DNA of 64,000 bases from Arthrobacter zhaoxinii (GCF_024385505.1 NZ_JANFLT010000006.1:620001-684000); one strand, 5' to 3'. Positions 10,317 to 19,976 are shown, counted from the first letter of the stretch. Notes: generated by a model from the sequence alone, not told the origin. Program-made: numbers and translations.

Positions 10317-10976
10317 CTAGATCTCGACCGGACCGTTCGCGGTGTCGAAGGTGACGGACATGATGCCCGGAGTGCCGGCGGGCGCAATCCACGTGACATC
10401 CACGTTCTCCAGCGGCTTCTCCACCGGATGGCCCAGCCAATCCGTGACCCGCGCTGCGGACCCGGCGATGGTCAGGGACTTGAGCTTGACTGATCCGGGC
10501 ATGCCGGGAAGCGCGTTGGAAGGGTGCAGTTCCTCCGTGCCGTCGTCCCAGCGCAGCAGGTAGGGCACCTGCGGGTCTGCGATCAGTCCGTTGATGCCGA
10601 TCTGCCGCCAGGTCAGCTCCTGGCCGTCGGGGAATTTGCGGTTGCCCGGCACGGATGCCCGGCCGAGCCGTTCCTCAAAGGGGGTGAGGTCATCCACGGC
10701 AACGCACCAGCCCATCCAGCCGCCGCCGCATTCCGAGCGCTGGCGCACGGCCTGGCCGAACGGCGCCTTGTCCGACGCCGGGTGGTTCAGGACCTCCACC
10801 ACCTCGACGTACTGGTTGTTGGCCAGGGGCAGGATCATATTGCGGGTACCGAATCGGGGGTGGACTCCACCCTTCACGAAATCGGCGCCGAGAGCAGCAG
10901 CAATCCTCTCGGTAGTGGCCAAAAGACCGTCGGATTCACAGGCATAAGAAACATGGTCCAAGCGCATGCGGCCCAT
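10317..10976 (-). CDS. Glyoxalase-like (VOC superfamily) protein
   Basis: A 219-residue protein starting MGRMRLDHVSYACES; ATG at 10976 or at 10967 is possible. The opening LDHVSYAC, the later FGTRNMILPL and the glyoxalase-like fold over residues 1-180 match the Glyoxalase_3 type of the vicinal-oxygen-chelate superfamily. Such proteins often bind a metal, but no substrate can be assigned. It runs opposite to metY, and its 3' end abuts the minisatellite. Confidence 0.75.
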   Translation of the reverse strand: MGRMRLDHVSYACESDGLLATTERIAAALGADFVKGGVHPRFGTRNMILPLANNQYVEVVEVLNHPASDKAPFGQAVRQRSECGGGWMGWCVAVDDLTPFEERLGRASVPGNRKFPDGQELTWRQIGINGLIADPQVPYLLRWDDGTEELHPSNALPGMPGSVKLKSLTIAGSAARVTDWLGHPVEKPLENVDVTWIAPAGTPGIMSVTFDTANGPVEI

Positions 10977-11125
10977 TGTGGCACGTTGTGATACCCGTCT
11001 CGACCAAGGGCGGCCTAAGTGCGGAAACTTCCGCGGCGCAGCCCCGGTCCGGCGCCACAACACTCCGTATTTTCATGGAGCGTCATAGAGGTTGCGCGAC
11101 GGCCGCATATCGGTTTCCATAGGTG

Positions 11126-11252
11126 CAGGTCATGAGTGCCAGCAGATAGCCCCGGCTTGCTGGCCGGCAACCCTCCAACCGCGGTGGGGTGCCCCGGGTG
11201 AAGACCTGGCCGTACGCCAAACGGGCGTCCGGCAAGCGCGGGTCCCACGACC
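11126..11252 (+). promoter_or_regulatory. SAM-IV riboswitch
   Basis: The leader of metY contains GGTCATGAGTGCCAGC, then CCCCGGCTTGCTGG, CCGGCAACCCTCCAACCGCGG, TGGGGTGCCCCGGGTGA and GGCAAGCGCGGGTC. This succession of conserved segments matches the SAM-IV class of S-adenosylmethionine riboswitches, known from actinobacteria before methionine genes. It ends about 70 bases before the metY start and should lower metY-metX expression when SAM is abundant. The 150 bases before it (10977-11125) show nothing else identifiable. Confidence 0.92.
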
Positions 11253-11321
11253 CCACCGGACATCCGGCGTACCCGGGTGCACCCCGGCGGCGTTGTGCGG
11301 CCCCTGGTTTGAGGGAGCATC

Positions 11322-12638
11322 ATGAGTGCAGATTGGTCATTTGAAACCCGCCAGATCCACGTAGGCCAGGAGCCCGACGCCGTCACCGGTGCACGTGCCC
11401 TGCCGATCTACCAGACCACGTCCTTCGTTTTTCCGAGTGCAGAGGCCGCCGCGAACCGGTTTGCCCTGGCCGAACTGGAACCGATCTACACCAGGATCGG
11501 CAACCCCACCCAGGAAGCGGTGGAAAACCGGATCGCCTCCCTCGAGGGCGGCGTCGGCGCCCTGCTGCTGGCATCCGGACAGGCGGCCGAAACCTTCGCG
11601 CTGCTGAACCTGGCGCAGGCCGGCGACCACGTGGTCGCCAGCCCCAGCCTCTACGGGGGGACCTACAACCTCCTGAAGCACACCCTGAAACGGTTCGGCA
11701 TTGAGACCACGTTCGTGCAGGACCCGGACAACCTTGACCACTGGCGCGACGCCGTCCGGCCCAACACCAAGGCCTTCTTCGGCGAGGTGGTTTCCAACCC
11801 CCGCCAGGATGTCCTGGACCTGGAAGGCATCAGCGCCGTGGCCCATGAGGCAGGTGTACCGCTGATCGTGGACAACACCCTGTCGACGCCGTACCTCATC
11901 CGTCCCATCGAATGGGGAGCCGACATCGTGGTCCACTCGGCCACGAAATACCTCGGCGGGCACGGGACGGCCATTGCCGGCGTCATCGTCGACTCGGGCA
12001 ACTTCGACTTCGCCGCGGATCCGGAGAAGTTCCCCGGGTTCAACACCCCGGACGAAAGCTACAACGGTCTCGTCTACGCGAGGGACCTGGGCGTCAACGG
12101 GTCCCTCGGGGCCAACCTGGCGTTCATCCTCAAGGCCCGGGTCCAGCTGCTGCGGGACCTCGGGTCCGCGGTATCGCCGTTCAACGCGTTCCTGATCGCC
12201 CAGGGACTGGAAACGCTGAGCCTGCGGCTGGAGCGGCACGTATCCAACGCCGTCGCCGTAGCGAACTGGCTGGAAGGCCACGACGACGTCGTGTCGGTGG
12301 CGTACGCGGGCCTGGAGTCCAGTCCGTGGTTTGAGCGCGGCCGCAAATACGGGCCGCGCGGCACCGGCGCCATTGTCTCCTTCGAGATCGAGGGCGGCAT
12401 CGATGCCGGTAAACGCTTCGTGGACGGCCTGGAACTGCATTCCCATGTGGCGAATGTCGGCGATGTGCGTTCCCTGGTGATCCATCCGGCGTCGACCACC
12501 CACAGCCAGCTTGGTGCCGAAGCGCAGCTGGCCGCGGGGGTCAGCCCGGGGCTGGTCCGGCTCTCGGTGGGCATCGAGCACATCGATGACATCCTCGCGG
12601 ACCTCGACGCAGGGTTCCGGGCTGCCAAGGGAGCATAG
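11322..12638 (+). CDS. metY: O-acetylhomoserine sulfhydrylase
   Basis: This 438-residue PLP enzyme of the Cys/Met-metabolism family makes homocysteine from O-acetylhomoserine and sulfide in methionine synthesis. The cofactor lysine is in VVHSATKYLGGHG (Lys209), preceded by LIVDNTLSTPYL near residue 183. The N-terminal FETRQIHVGQEPD and the length of around 440 separate it from cystathionine gamma-synthases, which are nearer 390. GAGGG lies 10 bases upstream of ATG. It sits under a SAM-IV riboswitch and 5 bases before metX, which supplies its substrate. Confidence 0.96.
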   Translation: MSADWSFETRQIHVGQEPDAVTGARALPIYQTTSFVFPSAEAAANRFALAELEPIYTRIGNPTQEAVENRIASLEGGVGALLLASGQAAETFALLNLAQAGDHVVASPSLYGGTYNLLKHTLKRFGIETTFVQDPDNLDHWRDAVRPNTKAFFGEVVSNPRQDVLDLEGISAVAHEAGVPLIVDNTLSTPYLIRPIEWGADIVVHSATKYLGGHGTAIAGVIVDSGNFDFAADPEKFPGFNTPDESYNGLVYARDLGVNGSLGANLAFILKARVQLLRDLGSAVSPFNAFLIAQGLETLSLRLERHVSNAVAVANWLEGHDDVVSVAYAGLESSPWFERGRKYGPRGTGAIVSFEIEGGIDAGKRFVDGLELHSHVANVGDVRSLVIHPASTTHSQLGAEAQLAAGVSPGLVRLSVGIEHIDDILADLDAGFRAAKGA

Positions 12639-12643
12639 CCTCC

Positions 12644-13786
12644 GTGACCCGGCGCCCGGCATCCCGGCATGAGCCGCTGACGGTGTCCCCGCTGCAGCAC
12701 CCCGCCGACGGGGTGCTGCAGTACGCCTCCATCGGCGGACTGGAACTGGAAACGGGCGGGTACCTGCCCGACGTCGTCTTGGCCTACGAGACGTGGGGGC
12801 AATTGGACCCGGATGCCGGCAACGCGGTGCTGGTCCCGCATGCGCTGACCGGCAGCAGCCATGTGGCCCGGGGCAGCAGCACCGAACCGGGCTGGTGGGA
12901 GGAACTGGTGGGCCCGGGCCGGACCGTGGACACTAACCGGTACTTCGTGGTCTCGGCCAACATGCTCGGCGGCTGCTACGGTTCCACCGGACCTGCCTCC
13001 GCCGATCCGGACGGACTGGCCTGGGGATCCCGGTTTCCGTTCGTCACCGTCCGGGATTCCGTCCGGGCGGAGGCGCGGCTGGCTGACCAACTGGGCGTTA
13101 CGCGCTGGCATGCCGTGCTGGGCGGCTCGCTCGGGGGAGCGCGGGCGCTGGAATGGGCGGTCACCGAGCCGGACCGGGTGCTGCACTGCGGGGTGATCGC
13201 GGCGACCGCAGCCAGCACGGCGGAACAGATCGCGTTTGCCCAGGCGCAGCTGGCCGCTATCCGGCTGGATCCGGATTTCAGCGGAGGGGACTATTACAAC
13301 GGCACGCCTCCGCTGGCCGGGCTCGGCCTCGCCCGCCGGATTGCGCACATCACCTACCGGTCCGAGCCGGAACTGGAATACCGGTTCGGGCGCACCCCGC
13401 AGGGAGCCGAAGATCCGTTTGGCGCCATGCTGCCGGCCGGGCGGGGCCGGTACTCCGTGGAGAGCTACCTGGACCACCAGGCCCGGAAGCTGGCCGGAAG
13501 ATTCGACGCCAACAGCTATCTGGTCCTGACCGAGGCGCTGGTCAGCCACGACGTCGCCCGGGGCCGGGGATCCCTGCGTGCGGCGCTCGCAGGCACGGCG
13601 GCGGACTTCTTTATTGCCGCGGTGGAATCGGACCGGCTCTACTTTCCCCGTCAGTCGGCGGACCTGGCGGCAGCCCTGCCCCGGGAAACCTCCGTCCACC
13701 ACATCCGGGCACCCATCGGGCATGACGGGTTCCTGACCAGCGTCCGGGAGATTTCCGGCACTTTGAAGCGGGAGGTGTTCGGGTAG
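12644..13786 (+). CDS. metX: Homoserine O-acetyltransferase
   Basis: This 380-residue alpha/beta-hydrolase-fold enzyme acetylates L-homoserine with acetyl-CoA, feeding MetY. The nucleophile is Ser162 in LGGSLGGARALEW; the other likely triad members are Asp330 (VESDRLYF) and His360 (PIGHDGF). NMLGGCYGSTGP near residue 106 is also typical. The nucleophile motif usually reads GGSMGGM, so SLGGA is a mild variant. It starts with GTG and is cotranscribed with metY. Confidence 0.95.
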   Translation: MTRRPASRHEPLTVSPLQHPADGVLQYASIGGLELETGGYLPDVVLAYETWGQLDPDAGNAVLVPHALTGSSHVARGSSTEPGWWEELVGPGRTVDTNRYFVVSANMLGGCYGSTGPASADPDGLAWGSRFPFVTVRDSVRAEARLADQLGVTRWHAVLGGSLGGARALEWAVTEPDRVLHCGVIAATAASTAEQIAFAQAQLAAIRLDPDFSGGDYYNGTPPLAGLGLARRIAHITYRSEPELEYRFGRTPQGAEDPFGAMLPAGRGRYSVESYLDHQARKLAGRFDANSYLVLTEALVSHDVARGRGSLRAALAGTAADFFIAAVESDRLYFPRQSADLAAALPRETSVHHIRAPIGHDGFLTSVREISGTLKREVFG

Positions 13787-13791
13787 GACGC

Positions 13792-14571
13792 TCAAGCGTC
13801 CGGGGCCTCCATCAGCCAAAAAGCTGCTCCGGTAGGGTCGGCCAGCTGGACCATCCGCCCGTAGTCGGAATCCTCCGGCACGCTCAATACCGATCCACCC
13901 AGCTGCTCCGCCTGCTCGGCCGCGGCGTCAATATCCGCATGGCCGAAGTAGATCTCCCAGTGGGAGGGGATGTCCTCCGGCAGTTCCCCGGCGGCATCCA
14001 TCACCCCGGCCACCGGACGGCCGTTGCTCCGCAGCGTCGAATAGCGGAACTCGCTGGTGTCTGAGAGGACCGCCGTTTCCCAGCCGAACACGTTCCGGTA
14101 AAACTCCAGGGCCGCCGGATAGTTATTGGTCATGAGCTCGTACCAGACCGGTGCCCGGGTCTCATTGATCCGCGCGAATCCCCGGAGGGTATCCGGCTGC
14201 CAGACACCGATGGCCGCTCCGGTGGGGTCGCCGAGCACCGCCACCGTGCCCTGGTCCAGGGCGCGCGCCGGGTCCAGCAGCACCTGCCCTCCGGCGGCGG
14301 CAGCGGAATCGGCTGTGGCACCGGCGTCGTCGGAGGCAAGGTACACGGTCCAGAAATCCGGGAACGTGGTCTCCGGCGGGTTCTGCATCATGCCGGCCAC
14401 CACGTCCCCGTTGTGCCGGAAATGGAGGTAATGACCGGATTCCCTGCCCAGGTCCACGGTGTCCCAGCCGAGCAGACCGGCATAGAACTCCCGGGCCCGG
14501 GCAGGATCGGAGGAGGTCAGATCCGCCCAGCAGGGGGAACCTGCAGGAAAGCGGTCGGGTGCAGCAGGCAT
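13792..14571 (-). CDS. Two-domain VOC-family protein
   Basis: The 259-residue product has two tandem vicinal-oxygen-chelate modules: residues 10-125 (CWADLTSSDPARAREFYAGL) and 135-257 (VWYELMTNNYPAALEFYRNV). Each ends in a DPTGAA motif. This arrangement is common in actinobacterial glyoxalase/dioxygenase-like proteins of unknown substrate. AGAGGTGG precedes the ATG at 14571. It is convergent with metX, with only 5 bases between the stops. Confidence 0.85.
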   Translation of the reverse strand: MPAAPDRFPAGSPCWADLTSSDPARAREFYAGLLGWDTVDLGRESGHYLHFRHNGDVVAGMMQNPPETTFPDFWTVYLASDDAGATADSAAAAGGQVLLDPARALDQGTVAVLGDPTGAAIGVWQPDTLRGFARINETRAPVWYELMTNNYPAALEFYRNVFGWETAVLSDTSEFRYSTLRSNGRPVAGVMDAAGELPEDIPSHWEIYFGHADIDAAAEQAEQLGGSVLSVPEDSDYGRMVQLADPTGAAFWLMEAPDA

Positions 14572-14690
14572 GAGGGCCACCTCTTTCGGAGGAACTGCAG
14601 CGGGATATCCGCAGTTATACCAAGCCCGTTCGGCGGACGACAGGGGTCTACCCCTTGCCCGCCGCGGCAATTCATGGGAGAACATTCCCC

Positions 14691-15131
14691 ATGGCAGATC
14701 GGATCTCCCTCTCCGGCCGGGCGCAGTGCACCCCGGAGGTACTCTGGCACGTACTCGTGGATAACCGGGCGTCCTGGTGGCCGGACATGGACTTCGCCCC
14801 GCACCCGGGGGCACCCCTGAAAGAGCGGTGGAGCGAGGACGGGGTGGAGCACACCGCCACCGGCACGGTGCTGGCCGTCGCCCCGGGCAGGTTGCTCTCC
14901 TTCCGCTGGACCGCACCCGAATGGGGCGCCCACACAGTGGTCAGTTTCGAACTGACCGATGAGATAGATACCACCGGGATAGCAGTGACCGAGAGCGGCT
15001 TTGCGGCGCTCGACGCCGGTGTCGGCGCGGAGCTTTCGGCAGCCCACCGCGAAGGGTGGGCCTTCCATCTGGCGAACCTGATTGAGCAGGCCGAGAAAAC
15101 CGACCAGGCGCAGCAGGCCGGCGGGTCCTGA
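14691..15131 (+). CDS. SRPBCC/AHSA1-like domain protein
   Basis: A 146-residue protein of the START/Bet v1-like superfamily, judged from MADRISLSGRAQCTPEVLWH, a central FRWTAPEWGAH strand and a C-terminal helix HREGWAFHLANLIEQAE. Such proteins have a hydrophobic pocket and often act in stress response or as toxin-like ligand binders. ATG at 14691 is preferred to an upstream in-frame ATG at 14655 because the family homology starts there. The function is not known. Confidence 0.75.
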   Translation: MADRISLSGRAQCTPEVLWHVLVDNRASWWPDMDFAPHPGAPLKERWSEDGVEHTATGTVLAVAPGRLLSFRWTAPEWGAHTVVSFELTDEIDTTGIAVTESGFAALDAGVGAELSAAHREGWAFHLANLIEQAEKTDQAQQAGGS

Positions 15132-15163
15132 CCAAGCGCGGCGGAGTACGCTAGCGTGGCGCC

Positions 15164-15484
15164 ATGAGCGAGGAACGAGGTTCCAGCCGGCGGGTACGGC
15201 TTCTTGCTGCCGTTGCCGTGCCCGTGATCGCAGCGGCACTGATTGTCACCGGCATCGTGCTGGCAGTAGCTACTCCCGGGCCGAAATCCTTTGGCTGGTT
15301 TGCTTACGGCCCGCTGCCGGAAGGCACCGGAGGGCTGGGAAGCCCGATACTGGTCACCGGAACCATGCAGCTCGGCTTCCTCCTTGCCGTCCTCGGACTG
15401 CTGACGGCGGCTTTCTGGGCAGGACTTCGGATCGGCAGGAGCCGGGCCGGGCGCCGGAGCCCGCACCGGGCCGGCAGTGCCTGA
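15164..15484 (+). CDS. Small membrane protein with two transmembrane segments
   Basis: The 106-residue protein has a basic N-terminus (MSEERGSSRRVR), a hydrophobic helix at about residues 12-36, an extracellular-type loop rich in Gly/Pro and a second helix at about 63-88, ending in an Arg-rich tail. It follows the SRPBCC gene by 32 bases. No family or function is recognised. Confidence 0.65.
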   Translation: MSEERGSSRRVRLLAAVAVPVIAAALIVTGIVLAVATPGPKSFGWFAYGPLPEGTGGLGSPILVTGTMQLGFLLAVLGLLTAAFWAGLRIGRSRAGRRSPHRAGSA

Positions 15485-15495
15485 GAAGCGGTTTC

Positions 15496-16353
15496 CTAGT
15501 CGGCAGATCCCTGCGGCATCCGCCGGCCGAACATCGGGCCGGCCTCGGGGCGCTTGGCGGAGATCCCGTCACCAGAGGACTGGTGCCGCACCCGGCGGAC
15601 CACCCAGGGGAACAGGAACTCGCGGGCCCAGACCATGTCTTCGGAGCGGGCCGTGCGCCATTTCTTGGCAGGCAGCGGCTTGGTTTCCAGCGGCTGCAGC
15701 GAATGCGGCACCTGCAGGGTGTCCAGCACCATGGCGGCAATGGTGTGGTGTCCCAGCGGAGAGAAGTGCAGTCGGTCCGGAGCCCACATCTGCGGATCAT
15801 TCAGCTCACGCAGCGCCCACATGTCGGCAATGATTGCGCCATGCCGTTGCGCCACGGTCCGCAGGTTTTCGTTGTAGATTGCCGCCCGTCCGCGGACACT
15901 GCCCAGCACGGGAGTGCTCCCGAGGTCCGGTCCGGTGAACAGCACAACCCCGGCACCGGTTCCGCGCAGCCGGGCAACGGCACTGTCCATACGTTCGGCA
16001 AGGCGGTCCGGGTCGCCGCCGGGGCGGATCACGTCATTGCCGCCGGCGCAGATGGTGACCAGATCCGGTTTCAGGGCCAGGGCCGGTTCCAGCTGCTCGT
16101 CGATGATCTGGTTCAGCAGCCGCCCGCGGATGGCCAGGTTAGCGTAGGCAAAATCGGGCTGTCCGGACGCCAGTTCCTCCGCCACCCGGTCCGCCCAGCC
16201 CCGGTTGCCGCCTGGACTGTCCGGGTTGGGATCGCCAATGCCTTCGGTGAAGGAATCCCCCATGGCCACGAACCGGGACCAGAGGTGCAGCGGAGGCTGG
16301 ACCTGCTGGGATACGGGAGAAGGAGCGGCTTCGGGGAGGGAATTTGTACTCAC
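15496..16353 (-). CDS. SGNH/GDSL-type esterase or lipase
   Basis: A 285-residue hydrolase with all four SGNH blocks: the nucleophile serine in FVAMGDSFTEGIGD near residue 34, a glycine in block II, the asparagine in ICAGGNDVI near 105, and the Asp-His pair in DRLHFSPLGH near 195. No clear signal peptide, suggesting a cytoplasmic ester hydrolase. A 66-base gap separates it from a divergent alpha/beta hydrolase. Confidence 0.87.
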   Translation of the reverse strand: MSTNSLPEAAPSPVSQQVQPPLHLWSRFVAMGDSFTEGIGDPNPDSPGGNRGWADRVAEELASGQPDFAYANLAIRGRLLNQIIDEQLEPALALKPDLVTICAGGNDVIRPGGDPDRLAERMDSAVARLRGTGAGVVLFTGPDLGSTPVLGSVRGRAAIYNENLRTVAQRHGAIIADMWALRELNDPQMWAPDRLHFSPLGHHTIAAMVLDTLQVPHSLQPLETKPLPAKKWRTARSEDMVWAREFLFPWVVRRVRHQSSGDGISAKRPEAGPMFGRRMPQGSAD

Positions 16354-16419
16354 CGGTCAATACTTGCAAACGGGCCCTTGGCTACGCGACCGTAGGTTCC
16401 CGCATGCCAGAATAAAACC

Positions 16420-17082
16420 ATGACAAACCCCGCATGGAATCCCGTTGTCCTCTGGTCAAAACCCGAAGCTGAGCGGGCAGGAACGCCGCTGCTGGTGCTC
16501 TTTCACGGGTATCTGGCCAATGAGGAGGACCTCATGGGACTGGCGGACCACCTGCCCGAAGACTTCACAATCGCCTCGGTCCGGGCACCGCAGGCCTCCG
16601 GCCCGGGCTACACCTGGTTCCCGCTGATGAGCGACGCGGACTACTCGGTGGACGCCGTCGTGGAGTCCGTGGCGGACGTCGCCGCATGGCTCGACACCGT
16701 TCGGGACAATCACACCAGTGTGAGCCTGCTGGGCTTTTCGATGGGCATGGCCGTGGCCACCACCCTGCTGCGGCACCGCCCGCGGGACTTTGCCGCCGTC
16801 GTCGGGCTCTCCGGTTTCGTGGTCCCGTCGCAGGACAACCCGTTCTTCCACGACGACGAACTCAAGCCGGGCGGCATGCAGTTCTTCTGGGGCCGGGACC
16901 AGGCGGACCCGGTCATCGACGCACCGCGGATCGAGTATACGCACGCCTGGCTCAATGCCCACACCGCGCTGACCAAGATCCTCTACTCGAACATGGGCCA
17001 CGGCATCAATATGCAGGAGCTGGGCCACGTGAAGGAGTTCCTGACGCACACGGTGCTGCGCGCCGGAACCCGGACGAGCTAG
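16420..17082 (+). CDS. Alpha/beta hydrolase of the phospholipase/carboxylesterase type
   Basis: The 220-residue protein has the oxyanion stretch LVLFHGYLANEEDL, the nucleophile elbow LLGFSMGMA near residue 107, an acidic residue in QADPVID near 166 and a histidine in NMGHGIN near 195. This is the dienelactone-hydrolase/carboxylesterase pattern. The substrate is unknown. Its stop overlaps the stop of the convergent S4 gene by 4 bases. Confidence 0.82.
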   Translation: MTNPAWNPVVLWSKPEAERAGTPLLVLFHGYLANEEDLMGLADHLPEDFTIASVRAPQASGPGYTWFPLMSDADYSVDAVVESVADVAAWLDTVRDNHTSVSLLGFSMGMAVATTLLRHRPRDFAAVVGLSGFVVPSQDNPFFHDDELKPGGMQFFWGRDQADPVIDAPRIEYTHAWLNAHTALTKILYSNMGHGINMQELGHVKEFLTHTVLRAGTRTS

Positions 17083-17309
17083 CCTTCGCGGGTAATCCGC
17101 ACGGTCTCGCCGTTGACGGAGACCAGGTCGCCGGCGTGCAGCTGGCGGCCGCGGCGCTCTTCAATGTCGCCGTTGACCTGGACCAGGCCGTCTTCGATCA
17201 GCTGTTTGGCCTGGATCCCGTCCTCGGCCAGGTTGGCAAGCTTGAGCAGCTGGCCCAGGCGGATCATGTCGTTGCGGATGGGAAGGTCTTGGGCATCGGA
17301 GGAACTCAT
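17079..17309 (-). CDS. RNA-binding S4-domain protein
   Basis: Only 76 residues. The S4 signature is clear: IRLGQLLKLANLAEDGIQAK, then QLIEDGLVQVNG and later LHAGDLVSVNG. Stand-alone S4 proteins of this size (YbcJ/YaaA-like) bind structured RNA and are linked to ribosome biology. ATG at 17309 is chosen because homology begins right after it; an upstream extension in the same frame looks non-coding. Confidence 0.85.
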   Translation of the reverse strand: MSSSDAQDLPIRNDMIRLGQLLKLANLAEDGIQAKQLIEDGLVQVNGDIEERRGRQLHAGDLVSVNGETVRITREG

Positions 17310-17385
17310 GCCTCCATTCTGCCCGACTTTCCGGCCCCGTCCCCGCCCTGCCGGTCCCTGCTGCCCGGAGCGGTAGGGTAGTCGG

Positions 17386-18399
17386 GTGCCAAACGCTGTG
17401 CGGATGTCCCCGCTGATCGGTCTGCCCCTGTCCCTGCTTGCCGGAGTTGCCATCCCGTCCCAGGCCCGCGTCAACGGGGCCCTGGGGGAGCGGCTCGATG
17501 ACGGCCTGGCCGCCGCGCTGGTCAGCTTCCTGGTGGGGCTGGCGGTCATGACCGCCATCAGCCTGGCGCTGCCCCGCGGCCGCGCCGGTGCCGGGCAGCT
17601 GATTCCCTCGCTGCGGGAGCGGCGGTTCCCGCGCTACTACGTCCTGGCCGGCATGATCGGCGGCTACTTCGTGCTCTCCCAGACCCTCACCGTGGCAGTC
17701 CTGGGCGTGGCGGTGTTTACCGTTGCCGCCGTCGCCGGACAGACCCTCACCGGGCTGGTGGTGGACCGGCTCGGCATTGGCCCGGCCGGCAAGAAGGCGC
17801 TGACCGTGATGCGTGTGGTGGGCGCGGTGCTGACCATCGCCGCCGTCGCCTGGGCCGTCAGTCCGAAGCTCGGTGCCGGGGGAGAGCCGTCCGAATGGCT
17901 CCTGCCGGTGCTGCTGCCCCTGACCGCCGGCATGCTGATGAGTTTCCAGCAGGCCATGAACGGCACCACGGGCATGCACTACGGCACGCCGATCACCGCC
18001 ACACTGGTGAACTTCATCTCCGGCACCGTCCTGCTGGCCGTGATGTGGGGGATCAAGGTTGCCGTCTCGGGCCCGGGCAATCCGCTGCCCGGCGAATGGT
18101 GGCTGTACCTCGGCGGGCCGCTGGGCTGCATCTTCATCGGCGTCGGCGCCCTGCTGGTCCGCAGCCTGGGCGTCCTGCTGACCAGCCTCGGGCTGATCGG
18201 CGGGCAGCTGATCGGCTCGCTGCTGCTGGACATTGTCTTCCCCGCACCGGGCAGCGTTGTAGTGGCGGCAACCGTGCTCGGTACCCTGCTCACCCTGCTC
18301 GCCATTGTGCTGGCCACGCTGCCGTGGAACATGCCCGGCGGTGGCCCGTTCCGCCGTCGTCGTCCCGGAAAGCCCCGGACGCAGAGCACCCTGCGCTGA
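17386..18399 (+). CDS. DMT-family transporter, YdcZ-type (DUF606)
   Basis: A 337-residue protein with about ten hydrophobic segments arranged as two repeated halves, each starting with a motif like GLPLSLLAGVAIPSQARVNG. This is the pattern of the YdcZ branch of the drug/metabolite transporter superfamily in fused two-repeat form. The substrate is unknown. It starts with GTG at 17386. A short GC hairpin at 18435-18449 follows the gene without a T-run. Confidence 0.82.
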   Translation: MPNAVRMSPLIGLPLSLLAGVAIPSQARVNGALGERLDDGLAAALVSFLVGLAVMTAISLALPRGRAGAGQLIPSLRERRFPRYYVLAGMIGGYFVLSQTLTVAVLGVAVFTVAAVAGQTLTGLVVDRLGIGPAGKKALTVMRVVGAVLTIAAVAWAVSPKLGAGGEPSEWLLPVLLPLTAGMLMSFQQAMNGTTGMHYGTPITATLVNFISGTVLLAVMWGIKVAVSGPGNPLPGEWWLYLGGPLGCIFIGVGALLVRSLGVLLTSLGLIGGQLIGSLLLDIVFPAPGSVVVAATVLGTLLTLLAIVLATLPWNMPGGGPFRRRRPGKPRTQSTLR

Positions 18400-18587
18400 C
18401 CCGAAACGCCGCAGCCCGGCGGTCCGGTAGGTGAGCGGGGCGTCCCCGCCTTAAGCTGGTAGTTGTAGCTTTGCCCGGCGGCGGACTCCCGCGCACCCAA
18501 TCGGCGGTGGTGCAGAATGCCCAAGGGACCACAAGAGGACCGCACCCAGCGGCCCTCTAGACACGAAAAGAACGGCGGTACCATTCC

Positions 18588-19976
18588 ATGGCTTCGACCA
18601 AATCCAAGCTGGATCCCATCATCTCCCTCGCCAAGCGCAGGGGGTTTGTCTTCCAGTCGGGAGAGATTTACGGCGGGTCCCGGTCCGCATGGGATTACGG
18701 CCCCCTGGGTGTCGAACTCAAGGAAAACATCAAGAAGCAGTGGTGGCAGCACATGGTCCGCGGACGCGACGACGTCGTGGGGCTGGATTCCGCCGTCATC
18801 CTGCCGCGCCAGGTCTGGGAGGCCTCCGGCCACGTGGAGGTGTTCTCGGATCCGCTGGTGGAATGCCTGAGCTGCCACAAGCGCTACCGTGCCGACCACC
18901 TCGAAGAGGCCTACGAGGAAAAGAAGGGCCACGCCCCCGAAAACGGGCTGGCCGACATTGCCTGCGCCAACTGCGGCACCAAGGGCCAGTGGACCGAGCC
19001 GCAGGAATTCTCCGGCCTGCTCAAGACCTTCCTCGGCCCGGTGGCCAACGAAGAAGGCATGCACTACCTGCGCCCCGAAACGGCGCAGGGCATCTTCGTG
19101 AACTTCAACAACGTGCTGACCACCTCGCGGAAGAAGCCGCCGTTCGGCATCGGCCAGATCGGCAAGAGCTTCCGCAACGAAATCACGCCGGGCAACTTCA
19201 TTTTCCGTACGCGTGAGTTCGAGCAGATGGAAATGGAATTCTTCGTCGAGCCGGGCACGGATGAGGAATGGCACAAGTACTGGATCGAAAACCGGTTCAA
19301 CTGGTACACCGAACTGGGCATCAACCCGGAGAACCTGCGCCTGTTCGAGCACCCGCTGGAGAAGCTCAGCCACTACTCCAAGGGCACCACCGACGTCGAA
19401 TACCGCTTCGGTTTCGCCGGCTCCGAGTGGGGCGAGCTTGAGGGCATCGCCAACCGCACCGATTTCGACCTCGGCACGCACTCCAAGCACTCCGGCACGG
19501 ACCTGAGCTACTTCAACCAGGCCACGAACGAGCGCTTCACCCCGTACGTGATCGAGCCCGCCGCCGGCCTGACCCGTTCCTTCATGGCGTTCCTGGTGGA
19601 TTCCTACACCGAGGACGAGGCACCCAATGCGAAGGGCGGCGTCGACAAGCGCACCGTCCTGAAGCTGGATCCGCGCCTGGCCCCGGTCAAGGCCGCCGTG
19701 CTGCCGCTGAGCCGCAACGAGGACCTTTCGCCCAAGGCCAAGGACCTCGCCGCGCAGCTGCGCCGCAACTGGAACATCGACTTTGACGACGCCGGCGCCA
19801 TTGGCCGCCGGTACCGCCGCCAGGACGAAATCGGCACCCCGTTCTGCATCACCGTCGACTTCGACACGCTCGAGGATCAGGCGGTGACCGTGCGCGAGCG
19901 CGACACCATGGCGCAGGAGCGCGTGAGCCTGGACAAGGTCCAGGGCTACCTGGCTGAACGGCTGATCGGCGCGTAA
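18588..19976 (+). CDS. glyS: Glycine--tRNA ligase
   Basis: The 462-residue class II synthetase of the single-chain homodimeric type charges tRNA-Gly. Seen are the N-terminal [16 protein letters not shown], class II motif 2 ([20 protein letters not shown]) and motif 3 (GLTRSFMAF), with CLSCHKRY and CANCG forming a zinc knuckle near residues 93-130. The 188 bases before it hold a short hairpin but no clear attenuator. It overlaps the next gene by one base (TAATG). Confidence 0.97.
   Translation: MASTKSKLDPIISLAKRRGFVFQSGEIYGGSRSAWDYGPLGVELKENIKKQWWQHMVRGRDDVVGLDSAVILPRQVWEASGHVEVFSDPLVECLSCHKRYRADHLEEAYEEKKGHAPENGLADIACANCGTKGQWTEPQEFSGLLKTFLGPVANEEGMHYLRPETAQGIFVNFNNVLTTSRKKPPFGIGQIGKSFRNEITPGNFIFRTREFEQMEMEFFVEPGTDEEWHKYWIENRFNWYTELGINPENLRLFEHPLEKLSHYSKGTTDVEYRFGFAGSEWGELEGIANRTDFDLGTHSKHSGTDLSYFNQATNERFTPYVIEPAAGLTRSFMAFLVDSYTEDEAPNAKGGVDKRTVLKLDPRLAPVKAAVLPLSRNEDLSPKAKDLAAQLRRNWNIDFDDAGAIGRRYRRQDEIGTPFCITVDFDTLEDQAVTVRERDTMAQERVSLDKVQGYLAERLIGA

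Noticed and set aside
12074-13819. 581-codon minus-strand open frame over metY-metX
   Set aside because: Antisense to two well-supported genes, with low-complexity Arg/Gly/Pro composition typical of GC shadow frames.
14593-14616. AACTGC/GCAGTT palindrome as an operator between the VOC and SRPBCC genes
   Set aside because: Short arms, no regulator gene nearby and imperfect inner symmetry; too weak to call.
18480-18590. T-box-like motif (GGCGGTACC) just before glyS
   Set aside because: No specifier stem, antiterminator or terminator could be made out, and the match is to a short GC-rich string; probably chance.
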